Shown: positions 1-5,320, counted from the first letter of the stretch. The stretch: 5,320 nucleotides of DNA from Candidatus Kuenenia stuttgartensis (GCA_945876515.1 CAMCPF010000240.1:1-5320), one strand, 5' to 3'. The notes: generated by a model not told the origin, from the letters alone. Translations and numbers: made by a program.

Positions 1-96
1 GTCGGCGGCTCGGGCTCAGTCGGCGGCTCGGGCTCCGTCGGCGGCTCGGGCTCAGTCGGCGGCTCGGGCTCAGTCGGCGGCTCGGGCTCTGTCGGC
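1..96 (-). repeat. 18-bp tandem repeat encoding a Pro-Thr-Glu linker
   Basis: Five complete 18-bp units (1-18, 19-36, 37-54, 55-72, 73-90) differ only at the last base, which is the wobble position of the Thr codon. In the frame of the surface protein each unit encodes T-E-P-E-P-P. The array is entered from VP at about residues 724-725 and runs off the left edge, so its full copy number is unknown. Such rigid acidic proline linkers usually separate an ectodomain from a distal anchor or a further domain. Near-identity at DNA level makes length change by slippage plausible. Confidence 0.93.
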
Positions 97-2267
97 ACAA
101 GGGCCGAAATGAGGAGCGTCGAGGTGGTATCGAGGCGGATGGAGTTGACGCCACCACTGGCATCACGTTCCCCGGTGCCACTCCCGGCCACCCCCGGCGT
201 GGTCGAGCCCGTCGCATTGACCTGCGTACCCGCCGCACCCGGAAGCGAGGATCCCTGAACGGTCAGCGGAATGACGAGGCTGCTGCCGGGGGTGAGGTCA
301 GCGGCCAGGTCCAGGTCGTAACGCACGCTGATCAAGCCGCCAGGCGGCAGGGCATCGATCACCAGGTCGAGCCGGTCGGCCGTCGAGGTGTCGTGGACCG
401 ACGCGGCGACCTCGCCGGCGAACACCCGCAGGGTGCCCGGCACAATCGTCGCCCCGGCCGGTAGTTCCGCAATCAGCCGGACGTCGTGCAGTGTGGTCCG
501 CGTCGGGCCGCCCGCCATCGCAAACTCGACCCGCTGGCCGACGCGACCTCCCCGTGAGAACGGCCCCGCCTCGGCCAGGTCACTCCCCGCCGCGACGGTC
601 CGGCTCGTCAGCCAGCCCAGCGTCCCCTCGGCAACCGTGACGACATCGGTGGACGTGGCCAGCAGCGGAAACCCGTCCACGATCACCCGCGCCCTGCTGA
701 CGAGCTCCGTCCCGAGCGCGTCTTGCACCGTGTTGCCAGGCCCGTTGGTGACCAGCGTGTTGAACTCGAGCACGATGAACTCGTCATTCGCGTCGCCGTC
801 GCGGTTGGCCAGCACGCCGAAATCGAAGATCACGTCGCCCCCGTCATCGAATCCACCGGGATCGCTGAGGATGGCGGGTGCCGGCATCCCGCGGGTGGGA
901 ACGACGCCGGCGGCGGTGCCGCCGGCGACATGCGTGCCACCGGCCGGCGGCAGACGGCTGGCGGAGAGCCGACCGTTGCTCACAAGCGCCACCTTGGCGG
1001 AGCCGTCGTCGAGAAACGCGAGGCCGGGCGGGAGTTCGACCCGGACGCGGGCGGAGGCGGTCGAGATCTCCCCCTCGGGGACCAGCGACACGATGCGCTG
1101 GCGGACGACCTCGCCGATCGTGGCCCGGCCTCCGCCGGTCGCTTCGCTCGTGGCGACCACATCGAGTTGGAGGCCGAAGTCGGCGGCTCGGAAGTCGGCC
1201 AGCGCCACGATTCGCGAGTCGTCGATGCCGCCAGCTCCGGTCCGCTCCCGGGCCGTCGGGTCGCCGGCCCTCGTGCCGGGATCGCCCGGCAGGCTCGTCC
1301 ACGTGACGGTGGCGCCGGTCCGCGTCGTGTTGCCAGGGAGAATGGTGTTGGCGACGGTTCCGGAGATCGTGACCGTGATCCGCTTGGCGGCATCGCCTTC
1401 GACGTCGAACTCGCTTCCCGCGCGGGTGCGGAGGATCCAGCCCGAGCGGTCGCTCCCCACGAGTTCGAAGAACGCGGCGGTGACGACGCCGGCAGTGTCG
1501 GCGACCGCGATGGTCGGTGCCGCGACGAACGACCCGGCGCTCGACGATGGCAGGGGCCAGGAAACGGCAACCTCATGGGCGGTGGGCGCCCCATCGCCGC
1601 CGGCGATCGAAAGTTCATAGGTCACACCGTCACCGACCGCGCCGGCGGCCGCTTCGCCGGCGATCCGGACGGCGGCCGCAACGTCGGGCCTGGGCTCGAG
1701 GATTCGCAGCGGAGTTGAGACGGCGAGCACCGGGTCGCTGCGGTCGGCGGCAGTGAACCGGGAGACGGTCACAGCCGGGAGGGCGTCCCGGGCCGCCACC
1801 ACGTTGCGGACGATCGACCGGTAGGTGAACGAGATGGTCTCGGTCGTGGTCGGGTCGAGGTCGTCGTTGACGATCGTCCCCAGGTCGAACGACAGGCTCC
1901 GACCATCCGGCGCGAGCACGGGAGTCAGGCTGCCCGTCACGCTCACCAGTGGTGTCGAGACCTCCGCCCTGACGAACTCGGCGTAGGCGAGGGCGTCGTC
2001 CAGCGCCTCGTGCAGGACCGATTGTCGGAGCGTGCCGCCTTGAATCTCGAGCGTGAGCCGGTGCGTGGCCAGTTCGCCGACCACGGCCGCGCGGGCCGGA
2101 TTCCCCGGCGCGTCGATCTCGGTGGCTACGATCTCCGACCGCAGGCCCACGATCGGGTCGGCGGTGAGCAGCCGACGCCGCTCGAGCGGCTCCGGGGCGG
2201 AGGCGCCGGCAGAGGGCTGAATCCGGTGGCGCGGACGAGTTGAGCGGGTGGATCGACGGATGTTCAC
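1..2267 (-). CDS. Large surface protein with LEPR-XLL-like N-terminus and tandem DUF11/isopeptide-type domains (3' end outside window)
   Basis: The frame is open from a GTG at 2267 to the left edge, giving 755 codons with no stop. No ATG, TTG or CTG lies between this GTG and the upstream in-frame stop (TAG, 2316-2318), so GTG is the only reasonable start. The N-terminus is Arg-rich (residues 2-15) and followed by PEPLERRRLLTAD (25-37), which resembles the LEPR-XLL motif of planctomycete exported proteins. Two module types then alternate. A (about 39-165) and A' (about 363-525) carry a GE.. beta-strand region and a signature of the type FDFGVLANRDGDANDEFI (481-498). B (about 190-350) and B' (about 570-710) look like DUF11 domains, for example VGDGVTYEL at 211 and VGQRVEFAM at 576. 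B and B' both end in an ER(T/D)xxGG motif (341, 700). Residues 726-755 form a PTEPEP linker. I find no Cys and only two Lys. A secreted or surface-anchored structural or adhesive role is inferred; no enzymatic motif was seen. The domain names rest on pattern resemblance. Confidence 0.85.
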   Translation of the reverse strand, partial: MNIRRSTRSTRPRHRIQPSAGASAPEPLERRRLLTADPIVGLRSEIVATEIDAPGNPARAAVVGELATHRLTLEIQGGTLRQSVLHEALDDALAYAEFVRAEVSTPLVSVTGSLTPVLAPDGRSLSFDLGTIVNDDLDPTTTETISFTYRSIVRNVVAARDALPAVTVSRFTAADRSDPVLAVSTPLRILEPRPDVAAAVRIAGEAAAGAVGDGVTYELSIAGGDGAPTAHEVAVSWPLPSSSAGSFVAAPTIAVADTAGVVTAAFFELVGSDRSGWILRTRAGSEFDVEGDAAKRITVTISGTVANTILPGNTTRTGATVTWTSLPGDPGTRAGDPTARERTGAGGIDDSRIVALADFRAADFGLQLDVVATSEATGGGRATIGEVVRQRIVSLVPEGEISTASARVRVELPPGLAFLDDGSAKVALVSNGRLSASRLPPAGGTHVAGGTAAGVVPTRGMPAPAILSDPGGFDDGGDVIFDFGVLANRDGDANDEFIVLEFNTLVTNGPGNTVQDALGTELVSRARVIVDGFPLLATSTDVVTVAEGTLGWLTSRTVAAGSDLAEAGPFSRGGRVGQRVEFAMAGGPTRTTLHDVRLIAELPAGATIVPGTLRVFAGEVAASVHDTSTADRLDLVIDALPPGGLISVRYDLDLAADLTPGSSLVIPLTVQGSSLPGAAGTQVNATGSTTPGVAGSGTGERDASGGVNSIRLDTTSTLLISALVPTEPEPPTEPEPPTEPEPPTEPEPPTEPEPP

Positions 2268-2299
2268 AAAACGGCCGGTCGCTGAAGAGGAGGGTGCAT
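2264..2299 (-). CDS. Putative 11-codon leader peptide overlapping the surface-protein start
   Basis: An ATG at 2297-2299 opens a short frame, MHPPLQRPAVL, ending in TGA at 2264-2266. The stop overlaps the GTG start of the large surface protein (2265-2267) as GTGA, a classic arrangement for termination-reinitiation coupling. The ATG has an excellent Shine-Dalgarno (AAGGAGG, 2307-2313, 7 nt away), whereas the GTG has none within a usable distance. The likely role is therefore delivery of ribosomes to the GTG rather than a functional peptide. The alternative is a one-base frameshift or sequencing error, in which case this ATG is the true start of the large protein. Confidence 0.5.
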   Translation of the reverse strand: MHPPLQRPAVL

Positions 2300-2313
2300 A
2301 GTTTGCCCTCCTT
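2288..2313 (-). promoter_or_regulatory. Shine-Dalgarno with self-complementary anti-SD hairpin around the leader ATG
   Basis: On the minus strand AGGAGGG (2312-2306) is perfectly complementary to CCCTCCT (2294-2288), giving a 7-bp stem. The 11-nt loop holds the leader ATG. The first arm is the ribosome binding site; the second arm is made of leader codons 2-4 (CAC CCT CCT, from its last base). If folded, the mRNA would hide its own ribosome site. The complementarity is read directly from the sequence; regulation is inferred. Confidence 0.5.
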
Positions 2314-2318
2314 GCCTA

Positions 2319-2338
2319 ACCCGCCGCCGAAGGCGGGT
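2319..2338 (-). terminator. GC-rich hairpin between desaturase and surface-protein genes (weak terminator candidate)
   Basis: On the minus strand ACCCGCC and GGCGGGT form a 7-bp stem around a 6-nt loop, TTCGGC. It lies about 70 nt after the desaturase stop and just upstream of the leader Shine-Dalgarno. It lacks a following T-run (TAGGCAAGG comes next), so it may instead be a 5'-UTR structure or an attenuating hairpin. If it does not terminate, the desaturase and surface-protein genes could share a transcript. Confidence 0.3.
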
Positions 2339-2406
2339 CAAATATTTCGGCCCGATTGCCCGGGATGTTCCGGTCGCAGCGGCCCAGGAAACGCCTCACG
2401 GGGCGA

Positions 2407-3489
2407 TCAGGCCGTCCCCAGGATCGTGCGGCGGGCGACACTCCACCAGCCCGGCCGGGCGAGCGAGTGGTACGGGGAGTCGGACGGCAGCACCGCCGCC
2501 AGGTGCTCGTGTGCCCGTTTCAGATTGTGGTAGGGCATCGAGGGAAACAGGTGGTGCAGGGCGTGGTAGCGGATCGAAAACGGAAACAACAGCAGCGTCA
2601 GCGGGTCGTTGGTGGTGAAGTTGCAGGAGTCGAGAATGTGCGCCTCCATGTCGACTCGGTTTCCGTCACCATCGAAATGGTGGTCGGCTAGTTGTCGCAG
2701 TTGGTTGAGCAGCACGGTCGCCACCGCCAGCGCGTACAGCAGCGGGATTCTGGTCCAGGGATTAAGACCAGCGAGCACGAGCCCCGGGATCAGGGCCGCC
2801 CGCAGGAAGCAGGGGATCTCGACGGCCAGGATCGCCCGCCGGTCGGCCGGCGTGAGCTTCCGCTCGTAGCGGCGGTTGAGCGTCAGCGAGGAGGCCTTGC
2901 GGAGCGTCCACTCCCGAAGGGCCGGGTGCACGAACGTCAGCGGCACCAGCAAAAATCGCAGGAATACGAGCACCGGGAAGGCCAGGACGTGCACCACGTA
3001 CCCCACGATGCTCGCGACGTTGCCCCCCTCCATCACGTTCGCGACGTATTCCGGATCCTCGGGAGTGCCGTAGAACCGCCGGCTGTGATGGTCGCGATGA
3101 TGACGGGTGAAGAACGGGCTCGGGGTGAGCGTGATCACGCCGCCGAGCAGGTTCCAGGCCGCCTTGAACACGGGCATCTCATGGGCCCCGAGATGGCAGA
3201 CCTCGTGGATGAGCGAGCCCATCCGGTAGAGCCAGAAGGCGGCGATCGGGAAGGCGACGACCTGTGGCCAAGACCCGATCGGGGCGGCGAGGTAGATGCC
3301 GGCAGCCAGGTAGGCAGCCGTGAGGCTGACGGCGAAGTCGAGCCAGTACCGCCAGGCTGAAACCCGGAAGAAATCGGTGTCAGCGTCACGCACGGCCCGG
3401 CGCACTTCACTGATCCAGGGCACGCCGTCGTCCTCGGCGAGCGAGGCCGGATCGATATCGGTCAGGGTGCCCGGCGGTGGTGGCGTCAT
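2407..3489 (-). CDS. Membrane fatty acid desaturase family protein
   Basis: This encodes 360 residues from the ATG at 3489. A GTG 28 codons upstream (3573) also stays in frame, but its extension is low-complexity, and the ATG has an AGGAAG at 3500-3505 with a 10-nt gap. All three histidine boxes of the membrane di-iron desaturase/hydroxylase superfamily are present: HEVCH (95-99), HHRDHH (130-135, giving HxxHH) and HALHH (309-313). An extra ADHH pair lies at 269-271. Hydrophobic segments are at about 50-72, 75-91, 158-185, 224-242 and 248-264, so the enzyme is a polytopic inner-membrane protein with the His boxes facing the cytosol. Family knowledge predicts O2- and electron-donor-dependent C-H oxidation, usually acyl-chain desaturation; the substrate and regiochemistry cannot be read here. 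No fused cytochrome b5 or ferredoxin domain is present, so an external donor is needed. It is a complete gene, 107 bp upstream of the leader ORF on the same strand. Confidence 0.93.
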   Translation of the reverse strand: MTPPPPGTLTDIDPASLAEDDGVPWISEVRRAVRDADTDFFRVSAWRYWLDFAVSLTAAYLAAGIYLAAPIGSWPQVVAFPIAAFWLYRMGSLIHEVCHLGAHEMPVFKAAWNLLGGVITLTPSPFFTRHHRDHHSRRFYGTPEDPEYVANVMEGGNVASIVGYVVHVLAFPVLVFLRFLLVPLTFVHPALREWTLRKASSLTLNRRYERKLTPADRRAILAVEIPCFLRAALIPGLVLAGLNPWTRIPLLYALAVATVLLNQLRQLADHHFDGDGNRVDMEAHILDSCNFTTNDPLTLLLFPFSIRYHALHHLFPSMPYHNLKRAHEHLAAVLPSDSPYHSLARPGWWSVARRTILGTA

Positions 3490-3610
3490 GGCGGAGTCGC
3501 TTCCTGGCGAAAAAGAGACCAGGATTCCAGCAGAACCGGCCGCCCTTTGCCACCCCACCCGGGATGCAACCACACCTCGGCTGAATCAGGCCGCGCCGGG
3601 CCATCGTCAT

Positions 3611-3706
3611 GGGTGACGCAGGCTCGGGGCCGCCCGTCCCCGTCGCCCGGACGCTCGCGGGTAACGCAGCCTCGGGGTGTCCCATGCCATCTCGCCGGAC
3701 GCTCCC
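3611..3706. repeat. Two imperfect 48-bp tandem units
   Basis: Unit 1 (3611-3658) and unit 2 (3659-3706) both begin GGGT(g/a)ACGCAG(g/c)CTCGGGG and both contain CCGGACGCTC near the end; the middles diverge. The first 19 bases differ at two positions only. The period is exactly 48 bp, a multiple of three, but no open frame here looks like a gene. It may be a remnant of a dispersed intergenic repeat family. Confidence 0.6.
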
Positions 3707-3737
3707 TCTGGGCATCCTGCCCCCCGGTCGCTCGATG

Positions 3738-3775
3738 CTGGCCTCGCTTCGCCATCCTGGCTCCGCTCGGCCATC
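3738..3775. repeat. Two imperfect 19-bp tandem units
   Basis: CTGGCCTCGCTTCGCCATC (3738-3756) is followed directly by CTGGCTCCGCTCGGCCATC (3757-3775), with 15 of 19 positions identical. The pair lies 31 bp after the 48-bp repeat pair and may belong to the same repeat element. Confidence 0.55.
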
Positions 3776-3909
3776 AACGCCGCTCGATTGGCATAGGCCA
3801 CCCCTCGCAGTCCAAGGGTTGACGAGGCAGCGGGCAACCAGGCACTCAGATTCGTCTGGACAAACACCGCGCGCCAGAAACGCGCACGAGCACGGCCGCC
3901 CGGAGGTGC

Positions 3910-3964
3910 GGCCGCCGGGCGGCGGCCCGGCAAGGCGGCAATGGCCAGGGATGGCATTGCCGCC
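3910..3964. other. Pair of strong adjacent hairpins
   Basis: The first inverted repeat is GGCCGCC (3910-3916) with GGCGGCC (3921-3927) around a GGGC loop. The second is GGCGGCAATG (3934-3943) with CATTGCCGCC (3955-3964), a perfect 10-bp stem around 11 nt that can extend by an inner CCA/TGG. Neither is followed by a T-run on either strand. They lie downstream of the YTV gene's terminator and could be backup transcript structures or REP-like palindromes. Confidence 0.5.
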
Positions 3965-3990
3965 GTGAAGCCAGATGCCCCTGCAGCCGT

Positions 3991-4032
3991 AAAAATAGCA
4001 CGGGGGCCAGGCGACTGGTCGCCTGGCCCCCG
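3991..4032 (-). terminator. Intrinsic terminator of the YTV-repeat gene
   Basis: A perfect 14-bp GC-rich stem (4001-4014 with 4019-4032) closes a 4-nt loop. On the minus strand it is followed by TGCTATTTTTA, which supplies the U-tract (3991-3995). It lies 33 nt past the stop of the YTV-repeat gene. The other strand lacks a T-run, so it acts in one direction only. Confidence 0.93.
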
Positions 4033-4065
4033 CTTGATCACAACACGGAAGCAGTCGTCACCGCA

Positions 4066-5320
4066 TCAGCGGCAGCGACGGCAGCCACGCTTCTTGCCAC
4101 CGCAGCCGCCGCAGGCCGAAGCCTCGCCGCCGCAGGCACCGGCATCGCCGCAGGCGCCGGCATCGCCGCCGCACGCACCGGCGTCACCGCCGCAGGCACC
4201 GGCACCACCGCAGTTGTCGGCGGGCACCTCGACGGCGACCGTGACGCACTTGGTGACGGGGACTTCCTTCGTGACCGTCACCGGAACGCGGACCGTGTAG
4301 GTCGACGTCTTGGTCTCGGGCACGCAGTCATACGCGGTGACCGTGTAGGACTCTTCCTTCTGCGAGGGGACCATGACCGTGTAGGAAACTTCCTTGGTCA
4401 TCGTCTCCGGCACGCACTTGGTCACCGTGTACTCGCGAGTCTTGGTCTCGCTCTTGTACTTGGTGACGTTGACCGTGCGGGACTTCTGCTCCGGCACCAT
4501 CTTCGTGACGGTGTAGGTGCGGGTCCGCTCCTCCGGCACGCAGGTCGTGACGGTGTAGTTGCGGGTCCGCTCCTCCGGACGGTACTTGGTGACGCTGACC
4601 ATGCGGGTCTTCGTCTCCGGCACCATCTTGGTCACGCTGTAGGTCCGGGTCCGTTCCTCGGACTTGTACTTCGTGACGCTGACGGACCGGGACTTCTGCT
4701 CCGGCACCATCTTGGTCACGGTGTAGTTGCGGGTCCGCTCCTCGGGCCGGCACTTCGTGACGGTGTAGGTGCGGGTCCGCTCCTCGCTGCGGTGCTTGGT
4801 GACGTTCACCATGCGCGACCGCTGCTCCTGACGGCACTTGCTGACCGTGTAGGAGTAGGGAACTTCCTCGGTGACGCACTGGTAGGTGGTCACGGGGACT
4901 TCCTTCGTCTCACACGTCGGCACCCAGACCTTCTTGCAGCAGACCTTCTCGGGGCACGGGCAGCCGCAGGCGTCAACGCCGCCGCCGACCGTGTACTGCT
5001 CGGTCTGCCACGAGCCGCCACGGACCTGCACCGTCTTGGTCGACTGGACCGGGACGCGCTTCTGCACGGTCCGGCTGCCGGTCATCTCCTCGGTGTAGGG
5101 CACGTTCACCATGTAGGTCTGCTCGACCTGCTCGGTGTAGGGCACGCTGACGGAGTAGGTCGAGACCTTCTCCTCGGTGTAGGGCACCATGACGGTGTAG
5201 GTGGAGGTCTTCTCCTCCTGCACCGGCACGCTCACCGTGTAGGTCTGCTCGACCTGCTCGGTGTAGGGCACGCTGACCGTGTAGGTCGAGGTCCGCTCCT
5301 CCGACTTCGGCACCATGACG
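4066..5320 (-). CDS. YTV-repeat, cysteine-rich planctomycete cell-wall/surface protein (N-terminus outside window)
   Basis: Numbering here counts the Met at 5316 as residue 1. It is probably not the start: it sits inside a repeat (V-M-V-P, as at residue 43) and the codon before it is Val in frame. Residues 12-81 are five 14-residue units of the type YTVSVPYTEQVEQT. Residues 114-147 are a Cys node (CGCPC, CC, then VWVPTC and C147). Residues 156-309 are eleven exact 14-residue units of the type YTVTKMVPEQKSRT, followed by looser copies to about 365. Residues 374-407 are an ACGGDAG heptad tail, and the end is KKRGCRRCR. There are 22 Cys in 416 residues. Alternating hydrophobic/polar residues suggest beta-strands. 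YTV repeats are a planctomycete family, and Cys-rich protein walls are known in the phylum, so a disulfide-linked structural wall role is inferred. Tyr is TAC and Lys AAG throughout the codons I inspected, suggesting high expression. No catalytic motif was seen. Confidence 0.92.
   Translation of the reverse strand, partial: VMVPKSEERTSTYTVSVPYTEQVEQTYTVSVPVQEEKTSTYTVMVPYTEEKVSTYSVSVPYTEQVEQTYMVNVPYTEEMTGSRTVQKRVPVQSTKTVQVRGGSWQTEQYTVGGGVDACGCPCPEKVCCKKVWVPTCETKEVPVTTYQCVTEEVPYSYTVSKCRQEQRSRMVNVTKHRSEERTRTYTVTKCRPEERTRNYTVTKMVPEQKSRSVSVTKYKSEERTRTYSVTKMVPETKTRMVSVTKYRPEERTRNYTVTTCVPEERTRTYTVTKMVPEQKSRTVNVTKYKSETKTREYTVTKCVPETMTKEVSYTVMVPSQKEESYTVTAYDCVPETKTSTYTVRVPVTVTKEVPVTKCVTVAVEVPADNCGGAGACGGDAGACGGDAGACGDAGACGGEASACGGCGGKKRGCRRCR
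4096..4197 (-). repeat. ACGGDAG heptad tail repeat
   Basis: Five units (residues 374-407) read ACGGDAG, ACGGDAG, ACGDAG, ACGGEAS and ACGGCGG. One unit lacks a Gly codon. The spacing places a Cys every seven residues (375, 382, 389), then six and seven. The tail is followed by the basic, Cys-containing terminus KKRGCRRCR. Confidence 0.9.
4390..4851 (-). repeat. Eleven 42-bp repeats (basic YTVTK array)
   Basis: Eleven consecutive 14-codon units start at residues 156, 170, 184, 198, 212, 226, 240, 254, 268, 282 and 296 with no indel. The consensus is (Y/V)xVTKxxPExxTRx. Summed over the array the charge is about +19. Units ending EQKSR or EQRSR are always followed by a V-x-V-T-K-x-x-S-E unit, so a two-unit dyad recurs at residues 156, 198 and 268. 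Confidence 0.93.
5074..5320 (-). repeat. 42-bp repeats (acidic YTVxVP array), continuing past the right edge
   Basis: Five exact 14-codon units cover residues 12-81 (5074-5283). Part of a sixth (V-M-V-P-K-S-E-E-R-T-S-T) fills 5284 to the edge. The consensus is YTVxVPYTEExxxT. Residues 12-81 contain ten Glu and two Lys, a net charge near -8. Units at residues 12 and 54 are nearly identical, a three-unit higher order. Confidence 0.9.

Larger units (their letters stand above)
3490..3990. other. 500-bp gene-free interval with repeats and hairpins
   Basis: Several frames stay open across this GC-rich stretch, but their products are Arg/Pro/Ala-rich, match no family I recognise, and overlap each other on both strands. 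I see no convincing gene. It should hold the desaturase promoter and 5' UTR on the minus strand, but I could not find a good -35/-10 pair. What it does show are two imperfect direct-repeat pairs (3611-3706, 3738-3775) and two strong inverted repeats (3910-3964), listed separately. Confidence 0.6.

Noticed and set aside
1..96. CRISPR array
   Set aside because: The 18-bp units are directly adjacent without spacers and translate in frame as TEPEPP.
388..1620. Long plus-strand open frame (410 codons) and its overlapping neighbours
   Set aside because: It lies antisense to the surface-protein gene, is Ser/Arg/Pro-rich with no recognisable domain, and follows from the GC-rich codons of the minus-strand frame, which shows clear beta-domain patterns.
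2313..2341. TTGACC with TAGGCA 17 nt later as a promoter for the surface gene
   Set aside because: The -10 match is poor, and transcription would begin at or past the Shine-Dalgarno.
2692..3360. Plus-strand open frame of 222 codons
   Set aside because: It is antisense to the desaturase, whose three histidine boxes fix the coding strand; the product is low-complexity.
3490..3573. Upstream GTG start for the desaturase (28 extra residues)
   Set aside because: The extension is low-complexity with no family resemblance, and the ATG at 3489 has a better-placed AGGAAG.
3607..4041. Minus-strand open frame of 144 codons between the YTV and desaturase genes
   Set aside because: It runs through the intrinsic terminator, both hairpins and the direct repeats; the product has no domain and overlaps equally long frames on the other strand.
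4390..4851. CRISPR or non-coding satellite from the 42-bp periodicity
   Set aside because: There are no unique spacers; the repeats are in-frame codons with conserved amino acids and synonymous changes.
5314..5316. ATG at 5316 as the start of the YTV protein
   Set aside because: It falls inside a repeat unit (V-M-V-P), the frame stays open to the edge, and the same MVP occurs within other units.

Overview
The window is GC-rich and looks like a member of the Planctomycetota. The evidence is a YTV-repeat, cysteine-rich cell-surface protein (a repeat family known from Rhodopirellula and relatives) and a second surface protein whose N-terminus carries a LEPR-XLL-like motif, common at the start of planctomycete exported proteins. 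The genus cannot be named from this sequence. All three substantial genes lie on the minus strand, so transcription runs from right to left.

Right part (4066 to the edge): the C-terminal 418 codons of a YTV-repeat protein. It has two arrays of strictly 14-residue repeats separated by a cysteine cluster, and ends in an Ala-Cys-Gly-Gly heptad tail. Its N-terminus is outside the window. A textbook intrinsic terminator follows at 3991-4032. Positions 3490-3990 hold no convincing gene, but contain strong hairpins and two pairs of degenerate direct repeats that look like dispersed intergenic repeat material.

Middle (2407-3489): a membrane fatty acid desaturase-family enzyme with its three histidine boxes intact.

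Left part (1-2267): a large surface protein open to the left edge. It starts with GTG, carries the LEPR-like motif, and then shows two copies of an A-B module pair (isopeptide-fimbrial-type and DUF11-type beta domains). A Pro-Thr-Glu repeat linker runs off the window. Just ahead of it is an 11-codon ORF with a very strong Shine-Dalgarno. This ORF ends in a GTGA stop/start overlap with the large gene, and its own codons can pair with its ribosome site. This is the most interesting regulatory structure here.

Together the genes concern the cell envelope: a repetitive, probably cross-linked wall protein, a lipid-modifying enzyme, and an exported multidomain surface protein. No functional link between them is shown beyond co-orientation.
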